From assembly GCA_002270565.1 (NCBI GenBank), contig NQMI01000021.1:413434-477433 (forward strand): a stretch of DNA of 64,000 nucleotides, written 5' to 3'. The notes beneath the pieces are model-generated. The model was not told the DNA's origin. It worked only from the letters and a program-made list of their open reading frames with translations, and made no database searches. This DNA comes from Stenocarpella maydis. Lineage: Eukaryota > Ascomycota > Sordariomycetes > Diaporthales > Diaporthaceae. A program made the position numbers and the translations under genes. Positions 12,382-25,138 of this stretch are shown here, in pieces (position 1 is the first letter of the stretch; each line of letters begins with the position of its first letter).

Positions 12382-12430
12382 GGCGCGCACACACGCGCGC
12401 ACGCACGCGCGCACACACACACACACACAC
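12382..12430. repeat. Alternating CG/CA purine-pyrimidine tract
   Basis: About 49 bases of strictly alternating CG, CA and AC dinucleotides (CGCGCAC...ACACAC). Alternating purine-pyrimidine DNA of this type can adopt Z-form; that is general knowledge, not shown here. Confidence 0.9.
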
Positions 12431-12498
12431 GAACAGAGCACATGCGCCAGCCAGCGCCCCCGCACTCCGTTTGCAAAGAGGCGTCCGCTCGGCTAGCC

Positions 12499-12523
12499 GA
12501 TGATGATGATGATGATGATGATG
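12499..12523. repeat. (GAT)n microsatellite
   Basis: Eight GAT units in a row, about 70 bases right of the CG/CA tract, in non-coding GC-rich DNA. Confidence 0.9.
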
Positions 12524-14216
12524 CAGGGGGGCGGGGGCGGAGGGCTCCTCCTCCAGCCCCCCTTCGTCCAACGTCGATGACTGTGCGTTGCCGCGAGCCG
12601 GCTTGGCGGGGGCGCGAGGCGGAAGGCCGGGGCGTGTGTGTGCGCGTGCGTGCGTTTTGCGTTCTTGCGTGCTAGCAAATGGTTCTTCATGCTCTTCTTT
12701 CGTTCTCGTCCGCGGCAAGAAACCCCCCGCCCTCCGTGCTGCGGGTGTGGCTGTTGGCAACGTACGGTCTGGTCCGGAAGGCTGGCTGGCAGGCTGGCAG
12801 GCAGGGACAAAAGAGGAGAAAAGGGGGGTGAGAAGGTCTTGGTGCTGCAAGCGAGGGGCCAGTTGTGTGATTGATATCGTCTTGGCACCTCGCCGCAGTT
12901 CTAAGGCCCGGCCCTGGGCGAGCGGTGCCGGTTTGCCGCGTGCCACGCGGCGCACACTAGACAAGACAGTTTTTATTGTTTGTGGGCTGCTCATCCTCAT
13001 GCCAGCATGCCCAATAGCTTAGCCGTTGCGGTCCGGGATTGACACGCGAGGTTGCTTTTGCTTTCCTTGCTTCTGCGCCACTGTTCTGTCTGCGCTGCCG
13101 ACCTCATCTCGGGGGTCGTCCCTTCTTATGAGCAATATCCTTCCTTATTTCCATCTTGTCCTGATTCTTGGCCGCCGCCTAAGTACTCGACAGCGGAAAG
13201 AGGGAGGCCGTGTGAGGGTGCGGACGGACTCTGCAAGACGGGTACGGAGCAGGTGAAAAAAAAAAAAGATCAAGAAGAGCATGGGTGAGGAGGGTATGCA
13301 TACTTAGTACCTAGGTATGCATGCACGTACGTGGGGGTGCGTGCACAGTGTGCGTACGGCCCACCTCCAGCCCTTGCAAGCGCGGTGGTGCTTGCCCTAG
13401 TCATTTGCTCTGATTAGTCCCGCCGCCATCCTTCTTAGCCGCCACGAGTTGTCGTCATCAAGTTGCATGTGCCGCCGCCAGTAGTAGCATCACGGGTGCG
13501 TTCCTCGATGGAGCAGGTCAGTGTCTGCCTGTCTCTTGGTGCAACCAGGATTGATTGTGCCAGCCTCTTTCCAGATCCGGCCGTTAGGCAGGTAGACACG
13601 TGCGTCTTCATTCCCTTGTGCATGCTTGATACGTGCGAGAGAACTACTTCTGGGTCGCTGGAAATAACGGCTGGTCTCCAGATTCATCTAACACTACGTC
13701 CGTACATTAGTGCTCAAATCACCCCGGTCCATGTCCGAGGACGTCGTCTTCCACGACCCCTTCCACGACGTACATTCCGCAGCTGCAGAGACTCTGAATA
13801 GCCACAGACGATGCTTCTGTTTCGGATTTCGTGTATCTTGTAATATGATAATGTACTACTGCTTGAGCATGGAGACTCAGCTTAGCTGCATGGCAATTAT
13901 GGCCGTGGCAACAGCAACCTGTGTCCTGCCAATTCTGGCCCAGGACACGCCGCCCTTAAACTCCAAAACGCCAACTGATTTGGCCTGACCGGCTGGAGCG
14001 GCTCCCATAGAGGATGCCCCTCCTCTCCTTGGGCATAGCCATTCTGGCTAACACTTGGCCCGGCTTGCCCCTGAGCGCGTCATGTGCGCGCTCGACATGG
14101 CGAGGCACCGGACACGTGTGCTGTGATTATCCCAGGTCTGCAGACGATGCTCATCTGCCCTGAAATTGCATGATGATCGCTTTGTTTATGTATCCTCCAC
14201 CTTCCTCGCTCACACC

Positions 14217-15648
14217 TCACTGACGCTGCTCCTGGTTCGAGACCGGCAGCAATGATGGGCCCGACTTCTCATCCGTCTCCTCCTTGATGGAGCTACAGAT
14301 ACGCTCTGTGACTCGCGCACACCACGAGTCGACGTACTCGATCCAAAGATAACCCGCACTATAGATGAGGGCGAAGTATATCGGCAGGACAGCGAACAGC
14401 CTGCCAGCACCAGGGAACTGAAGCAGCGGGCCAGGGACCCACTCGCCCGTTGCCTCGTCCTGCACAGGCTCGGGGATCGAGAAACCGTAGACCATCCAGC
14501 AGAGCACAGACCGGAGGAACTGGTTGTGCAGCAAATAGACGGCGAAGGAGATCTTGCCGAAAAACAGGAACGGCTTTGTGGCGAGGACGTTTCGGACGGT
14601 CGGTGAGAAGTGGATGGACATGACAATAAGGTCGAGACCAAGACCGGACGAGAATCGTGGGAGATCAGGGTCGCGAGGTAGGATGGACAGCATGAAATCG
14701 ACGAGAGACCTGGACCAGGGCTGCCACTCGAAGTTGGCATCGGGCAGGGACGCGATGAAGAGGCCGGCAACGAGGAAGAAGGCGGAGAGCATCATGCGCA
14801 CGCCAGCCAGTCCGGTCTTCTGAGAGAGGAAGGAGGTCCAGGCGGGGCCAGAGCCCTCGGGCAGCTGCTGCAGGTCGGCCATGAAGGCGCCGAAGAAGAA
14901 CTGCATGCCGAAGAAGGGATCGTTGGAGGCGGCTCGGAACCACGTCAGGCCCAGGGCAATCATCATTCGGTACCTGGTCTGGACGTGTGCAGTGGCGATG
15001 AGGTAGATAAAGACCCAGAAGGCGCCCTTGAGGATAGGCATCATGGTCCACAGCTCCGCCCCGTACTCGCTCTCACCGTGAGACCAGACCCTTACCATAT
15101 CCGTGACGAGGGCAACAATGGCTTCCATCCAGCTGTCGCGCCTGTTGGGGCTAGTCTCGGGAAGGCCTGCGCCGTCGCAGTGCTTTGCAGTCTCGAACGC
15201 GCCGAGTTGAGTGGCGAAGCAGCTCGCGGTGAGGATGATGAGGACGGGCAATACCAGGCGGGGCACGCGGCGGAGGGCTGACCTGCTGATGGAGTTGAAG
15301 GAGGAGTTCTGGTTGCCGGCCCTGAAGTTCCTGACGGGCTTGAGGCAGCAGACGTAGCCCGTGACAAAGGAGAAGATTGCTACACCGATACGACCCTGGA
15401 TTAGGACCCGGAGGTATGGCCGCTGGAACAGAACGGGCTCTTCATTTTCGGCGGGGGAGGGCCATAACAGGTAGGGGAAAAAGGCACAGGTGATGTGCTT
15501 GATAACGACCAGCGTCGAGGCCATGCCACGGAGGCCCTGTGGTTCAGAGAGTCAGTATGGAAGAAGGGATGGCGCATAAGTGAGGGTGAGTGGCAGTTTT
15601 GAATCTTACATCGACCCATTTGACATTTCCTTCTTTTCCTACCGCCAT
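14217..15648 (-). CDS. Acyltransferase 3 family membrane protein
   Basis: Two exons on the minus strand, 15648-15610 and 15536-14217, separated by a 73-base GTAAGA...ACAG intron, give 452 residues. The small first exon supplies MAVGKEGNVKWVD, and splicing creates WVDGLRGMASTLVVIKH, the diagnostic N-terminus of acyltransferase-3 proteins; His27 is the expected catalytic histidine. About ten hydrophobic segments follow, including LVLPVLIILTASCFATQLG and FLFFGKISFAVYLLHNQFLRS, the latter being a family hallmark near the C-terminus. These integral membrane enzymes O-acylate sugars, lipids or small molecules; the substrate cannot be told from sequence. It stands alone between two gene deserts. The tail (SIKEETDEKSGPSLLPVSNQEQRQ) is cytosolic-like and variable. 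Confidence 0.9.
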
Positions 15649-16081
15649 TTTGGTGGTTGGTTGACCTTGATGACGCCTCCAGTAGCTGCTGGCTGCCGTG
15701 ACGGGGTCAAGACTGAGCTCTCAGGGTTTTAGTGAGGGCGGGGGCGAGGAGTTGCAGGTGGCATCTGCTGGTAGTTGTGTCCGCGGTGAGAGTCGGTCAA
15801 GGGGGGTCGGCAGGAGCGACGTTGAAACTGAGACTCCTGTATGACGAAGTTTGTGCGTGGGTGAAGAGGCAGCAAACAGGCGGTCCAACGCAGCGAGCCG
15901 TGAGAATAGAAGGAGGTGGATCTGGCCCGAGGTCCTCAGAGAGTGGGGTTGGTGGTCGTGATGATACAGGCTTGTCGACTCGGGGTGTAGTGAATCGGTC
16001 AGTCAAATAAGTTGGCGACAAGAGAATGGAGACCGAGACCAAATCGCAATGAAGGAACCCAGAATGGACGCTGACAGGACG

Positions 16082-16105
16082 GACAGACAGACAGACAGAC
16101 AGACA
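16082..16105. repeat. (GACA)n tetranucleotide repeat
   Basis: Six GACA units upstream of the acyltransferase-3 gene, followed within 25 bases by a GGA-rich tract. Confidence 0.9.
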
Positions 16106-19100
16106 ATGACTGGACAGAATAGAACAAGAGGAGGAGGAGGAGGAGAAGCTGGAGCAGGAGGGAGAGGATGAGGATGGGATGGGATTTGTTTAGTAGTACA
16201 AGGACTGAAAGTACACACGAGGTGGTGGAGTTGGCGGCGGTGCAGGAGGTTGCATGTGAGGTGTGTGGTTCGGGGATGCGAGCTATTCTTGAATGGAAGC
16301 AGGACAGAAGGGCCGCCTCCGTGCTCTCCTTTTTAGGTGGGACTGTATGCACATCAGTAGATACGTACCGGTTGCGCCAAGCAACATGCCATAGTACAAT
16401 AGTATCTCTTTGTCGTGGGGTAGTTTTTTTTGGAGGAGGTACGTACCTCGAGAGAACAGTGGGGTCTAGCCCGAGTACGGAATATTCCTTTCCCTAATGT
16501 CTTTGCTCTCTTTCTCTCACACTCGTGCGGGCTGGCGGGCTGGCACATGCAATAGGTACGAATAGACTGCTGTACGGCCAGCGAGCCAGACAGCCTGACA
16601 GACCAGACTAGTGTAATAGAACGGCAGCAGGGAGACGCGTACTTGGCATACGTACTGTGATTCAGGGTGGGCGGGCCTGGCAGGCAGGGAGGGCGTGCGC
16701 AGGGATCATGCAGACTTGCAGGGACTGGGGTACTGGGGAAGCTGGGAAGGAGGGAGGCAGGAAAAGGACCGGAGGGGGTTCCCTGTAACTGGGCTCCTGG
16801 GCACTGGGAAAGGGCGACCCGCGAGGGCCAAGAAAAAAAATATGTGGATCGGCAACGGGTCCTCCAGGCCTTCTTTCTTTTCCTGAGGCCTCTGCTTTAC
16901 GTTGTTCCCGCCTAAACGGCCACCCCCTAGCCCTGTTTAATCAACTGGGCAGCTGGGCAGGCTTCGGCCGGGCCCCAACACACCTCACTGCCACCAACAG
17001 TCCCACTGAGAACCTCGCAGAATATTACCTGGTAGATATCTTTCACTCATACAACATTGTTACTTGCACCCGCAGCCGCTAGCCACGCATGTACTGTGCT
17101 GTATGTACATCCGGCTGATGATCATGACCATCATGATCGGCCATACGCGGACCTCAAACCCCAACACATACAACAAATGCTTTGCACCACGGCAACGCCT
17201 TCAGTTACAGTCTGCACCTGGGCAGTCACAGATCCCGACGAGGGGGGAAACAAATACCCACAAATACATACCCAGGTACACGAGGCAACGACGAGGCCGA
17301 TACTGACACACGCCCGCGAGCCCGCCATTCCTGCTCTCGTGTCGCTAGGCAGCTTTCAGTCTGTGTTTGGTGCACAGAGTTGTGAGGGCGTACGCTAGAA
17401 TGCGGCGCCATGTCTCGAGCGTGTGCCCACTGCCGGACCGTGTCCAGTGGTTGGTTCTGCCCATCATTAAGGTTAACCTTTCTTTTCACATTCAAGGTTA
17501 CCCATCATGCTCTGTGTTTCCAAGTCCTCGCCAAGCTGGTGGGAGCCCCCGTACGGAGTACTTCTGTGTCATGGAGCCGGCAGAGGGCACCGCCAGAGAC
17601 ACCGAAACCCGCTCTTCTCATCTTGTTCCAGAAGCTCTCAAAACTCACTCACAGCTCACAAGCCTAACGCCAGTCTCGCATACAGTGGCTGAGAAAAAAG
17701 GGCGGCGCCAATGCGGCTGATTGATGGGAAGAACCGGCTCCCACCCAGTCAGCCAGTCAACCCGCCTGTGTGTGGCCTCTTGAAACATGCCGTCCAGGTC
17801 GCCCATTCCTCGCACCTCTATTACACTGCCAGGACTACCTTCCGTTGGAAGCTGGCCGCCGGCAGACCACGTCTTCTGGCGGTCACGCAAACAGACCTGA
17901 CCCAACCCGACCAGACTGGGCGCCAAGCCGTCATTCGCCCCAAATGGGGCAACTGATTTTACTCCTCCATCCCCAGCCCTCCTTGGCATCTCCTGCGGAA
18001 CCACCCCTCCCTCCATTGGCATTTCTGGCCATGCTCTATTCTACTGCAGACTTGTTGGCTTGCAGGCTTGCTGGCCTGCCAGCCTGCCAGCCTTCTGCAC
18101 GAGGCCTTTGTTATCACCCAGATCTGTGCACCATCGCCAGCACCGGTTGTATATCCGCCCCCTTGATGTCTATGCCAGACCCTGGCAGCGCCCGCAAAAG
18201 AAGGAGATGATGAGAGTACATTGTCACTTATGACAGCATGCTGCCTGCGAGATAAGGTTGCTTTTCTTACCCAGCTACCGGGACCGCCCAACCCTGCCGG
18301 AACTTACAAGCCAAAGGGTCCTCCCCGCAGCAGAAGCCCGCGAGCGAGCAATACTCCGTACACAGGCACAGAACCACTGTACTATGAGACTATATACACT
18401 TGCTGCTGGCAAGTTGTAGTGTAGTCGCCTCAGCACAGGCGCAGGCACAGGGTACGACCCACGGGGCTGAAGCGCGCAGAGCCTCGACCGACGGGCAAAT
18501 CACACGCCAAGGGCCGGTTGGTCGGCAACGACGGCAGTGTCACAGCCACTCGGCCCGCCCTGTTCACTTGGCGACCCCGGCGGCCCTGGCCATCCCAAAA
18601 CGCGGCCTGTGGTTCGCCCCATGGCCAAACCTGTCACGCCCATCCTGCCCTCCGAACGAACACGTCCTCACCACGGGGAACATCGCGTAGCGACCTCCCG
18701 GGTCATGACGGGAGACTGAGGAGGGATACGATCGGAAAACCCTGGGGTGTGGGCCCTTGATACTATGTAATCATCGGCATTGGGCGGCCTTGTGGAGGCG
18801 AGAAAGGGGGAACCTCGCAGTGGCAGCGAGTAATCTGGGAGAGCTCGCCTCCCAGATGCCGAGACCCACAGTAACGCGGATTATGGACCGACGATCATCT
18901 TGGCATAACCCGCCCATAAAATCACCTGTGTATCCCTGACTTGTGTGCCTACGTGTGTCGTCCAGTCAGCCAGTCCGCCTTTGGGAACTGCCAAACTGCC
19001 CTCGGTCACGTCTGTGGGGTGACCGACCACGGGGACACGCAGGGAGACGAGATTTGGGATGGCAAGCTTGCCCACCCTTCCCTTGCGGTAACTAATAACT

Positions 19101-20488
19101 AACTACTATGTATGCAGCAGGGCGTCCTGTCCAAGACAATATCAGTGCCACAAATATAACTTCAGATGATCCAAAAATACAAGCCACAAGCCACGTAAAC
19201 GGTGGACGTATTGCCGGGCATCTTCAATAATGGTCCAACAATGAATGTTCGGATGTTGGACAGGGCCAGGCCTCATTGAGCCGAGTGTGGCCCAGCCGTG
19301 CCACCCAGCACAGTCGTCGCACCGCACAAGATGGACTCGGCCGGCTTCGGAAAATGCTGGCCTCGCCTGGCCTGGTGCGTGGCCAAGACTTGATGGCTCG
19401 GACTACCGACCACAAACAAGGTGGTGTAGATGGCCAAAGGAATTTCCCTCGTGTGCAACACCTAGAACTTACAGGAATGAAGATCTTCTCTGAGAGGGTC
19501 GGATTCTGGAGCTGAGTCTCTCATGTTGAAGTATACTATGTATGGCCAAATGGGAAAACTCAATCATCTAATTAATAAGGGCCCGTCAAGGCTCCTCAAT
19601 GCCGCTCTGAAAATAAGAGTCTATTTGAAAACAAAAGCACAGACGCCAAGAAGCAAGGACGGATTCTGCTGCCGCCCTAAGCCCTGCGCGCTCCTACCAT
19701 GCACCATGCAGACACTCTTGGAGCTTTGAGTCGACAGACCAGACGAAGGCCGAGAGCGGCAGGTGATGGGCGAGATGAACTGGGCAATTGAGCCTTGTGC
19801 GAAACATCAGGTCTGCAAACGCCTCTCCAAGAAGAAACCGCCCACCCCTCGGATGGACCCCTTGGAACGTGTGAAAATCCATTCTGCATCAGAGACGGAA
19901 GTTGTTGTCAATTTCCATACCTTAAACTTGCTCTCGAACTCGCCCCCGCCCAGGGACAGAGACCCTAGGCGGTTGGTGGTCCCGTCGCCTTGGGTGCGCG
20001 ACTCGTAGCGTGGGCCGCAGGTAGAGGCAGGGGGGACGGAGATCAAACAATATTCTGAACCCCGGCCCCAATCTCCGTTGGGCTGGCAGTCTTACCAGGT
20101 GCGTCAGATTGATGACGCGTTGCCCCAGGTCGTCGTCAACGTGAAGCGAGCTAAGCAGAAAGAGGAATACGCAGCTTACGAAGTTAGTCCCGCAGGCTGG
20201 CTCGCCTATCCGCAAGTACACGTGTAAACCCATGCTTCGCATCCCCAGACCCAGAACGTCAGATAGTAAGTAGCCTGCAATATAGCATATCAAAAAAAGA
20301 CTCTTTCCGGCCTAGGTGTCAGCTTTATTATTTAGACTTGCACTCACACAATCTACCACAGACGGTGACAGCACAAAACCCGGAAGTGCCCAGCACAATT
20401 CTTCCAGGCAAAGAAGTCTCGGCTGCCAGAAACTTATTGGGACCCCTTCGGTGCCGCAATCGTTCGGGGCGGAGGCTTGTCTCGTGCC

Positions 20489-20526
20489 ACGCGCGCGCGC
20501 GCGCGCACGCAAACACACACACAGAC
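20489..20526. repeat. Alternating CG/CA tract
   Basis: A run of CG dinucleotides followed by CA dinucleotides, about 38 bases of nearly pure alternating purine-pyrimidine sequence. Confidence 0.85.
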
Positions 20527-23500
20527 ACGACGATTTCAATAAGACAGGTTGGTATAACCCGACAGAGGGTTTGTGTGACGGCACGTAGCACCGGAACTCT
20601 TGCGCCAGTCAATCAGGAGCGGTCGGGTGGGCAGGTCAACGGTGTCGTTGTGCTCCCGCGACGGCGGGTTGGGGGGCGGAGGATGACAGCAGCAGCTCCC
20701 AGCAGCGCCGGGAATCAGGTGCGGGCCGATCTGCAATGCCCCTGGAGAAGATCTCGCCCACCTGGGCAGTTGTGTGCGGCCGGTCAGCCGGTGCAGTTGG
20801 CATTGTTTCATGCCATTTTGGCCCTGCGTGCGGTGGGCGGTCTCATCGGGAAAGCTAGATATATACTATGCATGTGCTCCGTAGACGGGTTTGGGTGTGC
20901 GTAGCCCGATTGGGTGCTTCATGGGGGACGGATAAATTGAGTGCCAACCAATAGGGCTTTACCAAGGCAGCACTTTTGGGGGATATATCGCAAGCAAGAT
21001 CCCATAACATGCATGCTTAACACTTAGCATGGGCACTATGCACACTATTAATGGCCTGCGTGTAGCAGAATGCGCGCCATAGTGCGATTCTGGCAGCCTT
21101 GGAAATGGGCCTCACGACAGCCAAGCAGCGCGGTCTGGCTGTCCGTACTCTAAGTAAAGTACTCCGTATCCGTAGCCTCATGTCCGAATACCACGCACAA
21201 ACTTCAAGGGCCCCAGAGATTGACGACTTGGCCACGGACTTGACATGAGCTTGTCGGCTTGGCAGCAGACGAAAATCGGCATTGGCCATTAGTGTGTACT
21301 CCGTACTGCGTACTACCCAATTGGGAATGCGAGTTTGCCCACACGAGGGGATACCAGAATCCTTCCGTGAAGGACCCGGATGTCACCACCCGCTGATGCA
21401 ACTTCACTACACTAGGCCTGCTTGACTCTACGCTACCCTAGCACGTCCACTCCAATCCTCCCGGGTGGGGGCCACTGGACGGCACGGGACCACGGCTGCA
21501 CGATATCCACGCGTATCACAACCTTTAAGACGAACCAAGCCTGTCAAAATGACCTTTAAATGCTTGGGGAAAACAAAAACCATCGAACGTCGCACGTGCA
21601 TCGTTGCAAGCCGGCTCTGTATTCCATGGTCTTCCCCTCCTTTGAATCAGATGCCGAGTTGTTATATGCACATCGCACAATTCGCCAAGACCACGTCGTG
21701 CTAGCCTCCCTCGTCCGAAGGTCGTTATGTCGGTGATGACCATTCAGCCGGCCGGACCCACCAATATCTTCTTAATTATACTCCTCGCCATGGAGACCGT
21801 GGGCCGGCCAGTCGCTGACGGGGACGCCCAATAATAATAAAACCCTTGTAACATAGAGCGATGAGAAGGGAGAAGCAACAGAGAGGAGAAGCGACCGCAA
21901 AGGCCCTCAGATGAGAAGATGTTGAATGCAGCGACTCTGTCTGTGTCCAGCAGGCCGAACCGAGACCTCTCTCTCAGTCGGCGGACAGCACAGAGAGAGA
22001 GGCCCCGTCCTCCAAAGCCCACGGGCGAGCAGCAAAACTTCCCCGCGCTACTGTTGCTCATCGCGACTCAACATCCCCCTGCCGCCAAGACAGCTCTGCG
22101 GCACTGAGGGTACCCGGTCGCACCTGTTTGCACAGGCTGCGACGTTGGACGTCCGCCCGCCTCAGCTTGGGCCAAGACCAGAAGGCAGCCCCTAAGGAGG
22201 TGACTGAGACAAGAGGGCGATGGGAGGGCGAGAGGACGAGTCTCACCGCGCTTCCTGAGCAGCTAGCTGGATCCCTCGGGCAGCGAGGGACGAGGCCCTC
22301 ATGCAGCAAGCCCTCTTCCGGTGAGGCTGCAGCAGCTGCCCAGCAAGTGTGTTCCCCCTCCTGGCCCCAGGCTTGCCGCCTCGGAGTAACTCGCCTGTGG
22401 CAGGGGAATTTCCAAAGCGGGCGAGGCAGGGCGTCGTCGACGCCCGGCTGGATGGTGAAGGGGGGGGGTGGAGGGAGACGTAAGGGGCCCGGGCGGATGG
22501 GCGCAGTCTGCTCTCTGTGGCTTGGGGTTGCTGAAGTGTGGGAGGAAAGGGGATGCGCGCACTCTCCGTGCTCAAGCCCTGGGCTCGAGCATCTCTCACA
22601 CGGCGTCCCGGGGTTTTAGGTGTATGTCGTATCAAGGACCTCGATTATGCTTTGGGTGAGGGGCATTGGTCAGGCGTTGTGACCATGGAATGCGATTGGT
22701 GCGCCTTGCTGGACTCGTCGTGGGATATATCATGTGTTATGGACTCCGCTTGCCTTGCCTCTTCTGGCTCGTGGTTCAGCTTCCGGTGACTGTCGTCAAC
22801 CTGCTCGATCCTGTCCTATTTGTTTTTCATGTCTCTCTCTCTCTCTCTTACTCTCTCAAGACCCTAAACCGCGTTCCTTTCAGCTCGGCTGCACCTGATA
22901 TAGATCGTCATTACGCCAGAGACAAATTAACCCCCTATCTGATGCCACGTAAGTGATCGGCCAGGGCTCCGGATGTCACCTAGGTGCGTAAATCCACCGG
23001 TTGAACAGTCACATAAAGTACCTACGGCAGGGTTGTGCTTGACTGCCAGGAATCATGGGGCTGCGAAGCTGACCATCAAAATGCGTCCGGCTTGGACTCA
23101 CCGACCTGAGACGTGTGCTGGAAGTGGTGATGCCCATCACCGGACGCGTTGGACAGCATGAACAATTCAACCGTCACCCTGCATACATTTAATTTATCAC
23201 AAGCTACCAAGCCACTTGCGTGTGCGCAAGAAGCCCGTTCACTGCAGACTTTCCTTCGAACAAGATGATAGATCATCTTACATTGCATGGAGATCAGAAG
23301 GAATGGCATCACTAATCATTGTCGATACATTTCCGACACTAAGCCTACAGAAAGACTCTTGCTGAAGTTGCCTCTGCTGTTTGTAAGTATATCTCAAAAC
23401 CTCCAGTGCCTCCCCTGTTCAGGGCACTGTCGGTATCCTGTCGGCAGTAGTACGTCCGAACTCCTAGCCCACCGCAATGCAAGATCATACCTTCGAGGGC

Positions 23501-23569
23501 AGATGCGTGAGGGCCAACTCTAAAGCTCAAGATGGACGTCTCCATTCCTTTTGGACCTTTGACATCTGA

Positions 23570-23990
23570 CATGATGGGACGGCTTATAATAAAGAAGAAA
23601 ATAGAGATTTAATACGCACCTACCTACATCCACTCATATAAGACCAACTCCTAGAACATCTCATCACGCGTCACAAATAATTGTTAACCCTTTATTGAAT
23701 AATTTACCAAGCCGCACTCTTGACGTAACTAGTCGCCTAATTGTTTAAATATATTGATTATGCTGGGCCTAAAGCATAATCCTGAAAGGTGCTAAGGGCT
23801 GCTTCTCGACGCGTAGAGGGCAATATAGATCCTTATGATACTGATACCTAACATTTAGTCCTAATAAGGGAGTTTTATATAAGTATAATATTAAATGAGT
23901 AATATTTATTAAGGAAAGACGGGATATATAATATGGTAATATAATATAATCATATTTTAAATCTTAATTAAAATTATAAGTATACAACTG
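23570..23990. other. AT-rich island, probable RIP-decayed repeat
   Basis: A local drop in GC content with TATA/AATA-rich text and no open frame, flanked on both sides by GC-balanced DNA. It looks like the RIP-type DNA at 1-4000, so a decayed repeat is the likeliest origin. No terminal repeats or coding remnants can be made out. Confidence 0.45.
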
Positions 23991-25138
23991 CTCCTTCATG
24001 CCCCAGCCCAGGACAAGGGCGGATTCAAGTAGCCTGCTTCGGTCGCGATAGCTAGAACCATCGCTGACAGCTCGTACTCCGAAATTGTAACAGCGATACC
24101 TACGGACACGCTGAGATAAACTCCGTTTCGCGTCAGTTGGCTGAATAATGGTCCCGCCAAGCCAGTCAAGGCAACATACACTAGGTCTAGCCACAACGTG
24201 CTTAGCATCAGCAGAGCCAGCATCGCACCATAGGCTGTTAATGAAATCGATGCGTACTAGTAGAGTTTGTGGGCAAGGCTCCATACATCCGCAATTCATA
24301 AGTGACTGCTGCGGACCAAATCGGATGGCGTAGGCACATTATAAGTACCTAGGTAGTGACTCCTCCAGGATTTCGTTAGTCACGCCTCGCTGCAGTACAG
24401 GATCGAACTATTGGTATGTTGTGTAACTATTCAGCTTTTCTACCCCAGAAGTATCGTAAAATTAGAAACTGCACACCACAGCCTTGGTTACTAATGCAAA
24501 TGCTCACCTGAACCACAGGTGACTTAAGAGCTACAACACTGGAAGCATACGGTGTTTGTCCGGCTAAAATCTGTATTCAACTAAAGTCGTGGAGACATTA
24601 ACTTCACGTATTTTCCCAGATATTTTCAAGTTGCGACTCCACAACTCGCACCTCGAACTACTAACTATTCCGAGTCATACGATTTCTAGATTTATATCCT
24701 TTTCTGGACGAGGACCTTGTTGTAGCGCGTCTCATCGATTGTCGATTGTTGATTTCAGAGTATCATTCGTACCAGATGGTATGATCTGGCTAACAATGAA
24801 AGAAATACCAAGCACATCAGCCGAGATACCTCTTTGCGCCTGCCGCAGTGGCGTTCTTTAACAGGCTCTTCGCACACGTCTTTTCCTCTGCCGTTCCGTT
24901 ACTCGGAATCTGATCAGGGCCCTGGATCAGACAAAACGAGCATCCGCAAGTACCGTTCCCAGACGGCTTACCGAATAGCCGACGAGCGGGCTCTGCGTGT
25001 GCGGCTTAGAACGCTTATACTAGTGGGGGCCAGCTCGCGCCTAGCGAAACACCCCTTGTCCAGTCCGGTCCCTTTCCACGTAGTTGCCCTTCTCTCGCCT
25101 TCAGAAACACCAGCTTGGTACTTATTCATCCGACTAGA

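Larger units (their letters stand above)
9001..14216. other. Long intergenic region, no supported gene
   Basis: I see no gene with family support in these 5.2 kb. On the minus strand near 9320-9400 a short piece reads ...ISTLASMVLFKDDDLRPLW, but it is bounded by stops and may be a relic. Open frames at 10718-11177 and a 190-codon minus-strand frame at 11155-11727 overlap each other in several phases and look like chance frames in GC-rich DNA. From 12.0 kb GC content rises, with dense simple repeats at 12.38-12.52 kb. Homopolymer G occurs near 11993-12003. Confidence 0.5.
15649..25138. other. 9.5-kb gene desert with microsatellites and an AT-rich island
   Basis: No gene is supported on either strand. 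The left end is the promoter and leader side of the acyltransferase gene and holds a (GACA)6 tract at 16082-16105 and GGA repeats near 16128-16146. Open frames of 60-190 codons occur in clusters of mutually overlapping phases (for example 20338-20904 and 22128-22619), typical of chance frames in GC-rich DNA. An alternating CG/CA tract lies at 20489-20526. The near-palindrome TACTCCGTAC recurs (17551, 18352, 21160, 21297). Bases 23570-23990 are an AT-rich island resembling the RIP-type DNA at the left edge. The last kilobase before 25139 carries the promoter of the receptor gene. Confidence 0.5.

Noticed and set aside
20338..20904. 188-codon plus-strand open frame
   Set aside because: Contains the translated CG/CA microsatellite and has low-complexity, Arg/Ser-rich text; non-coding is more likely.
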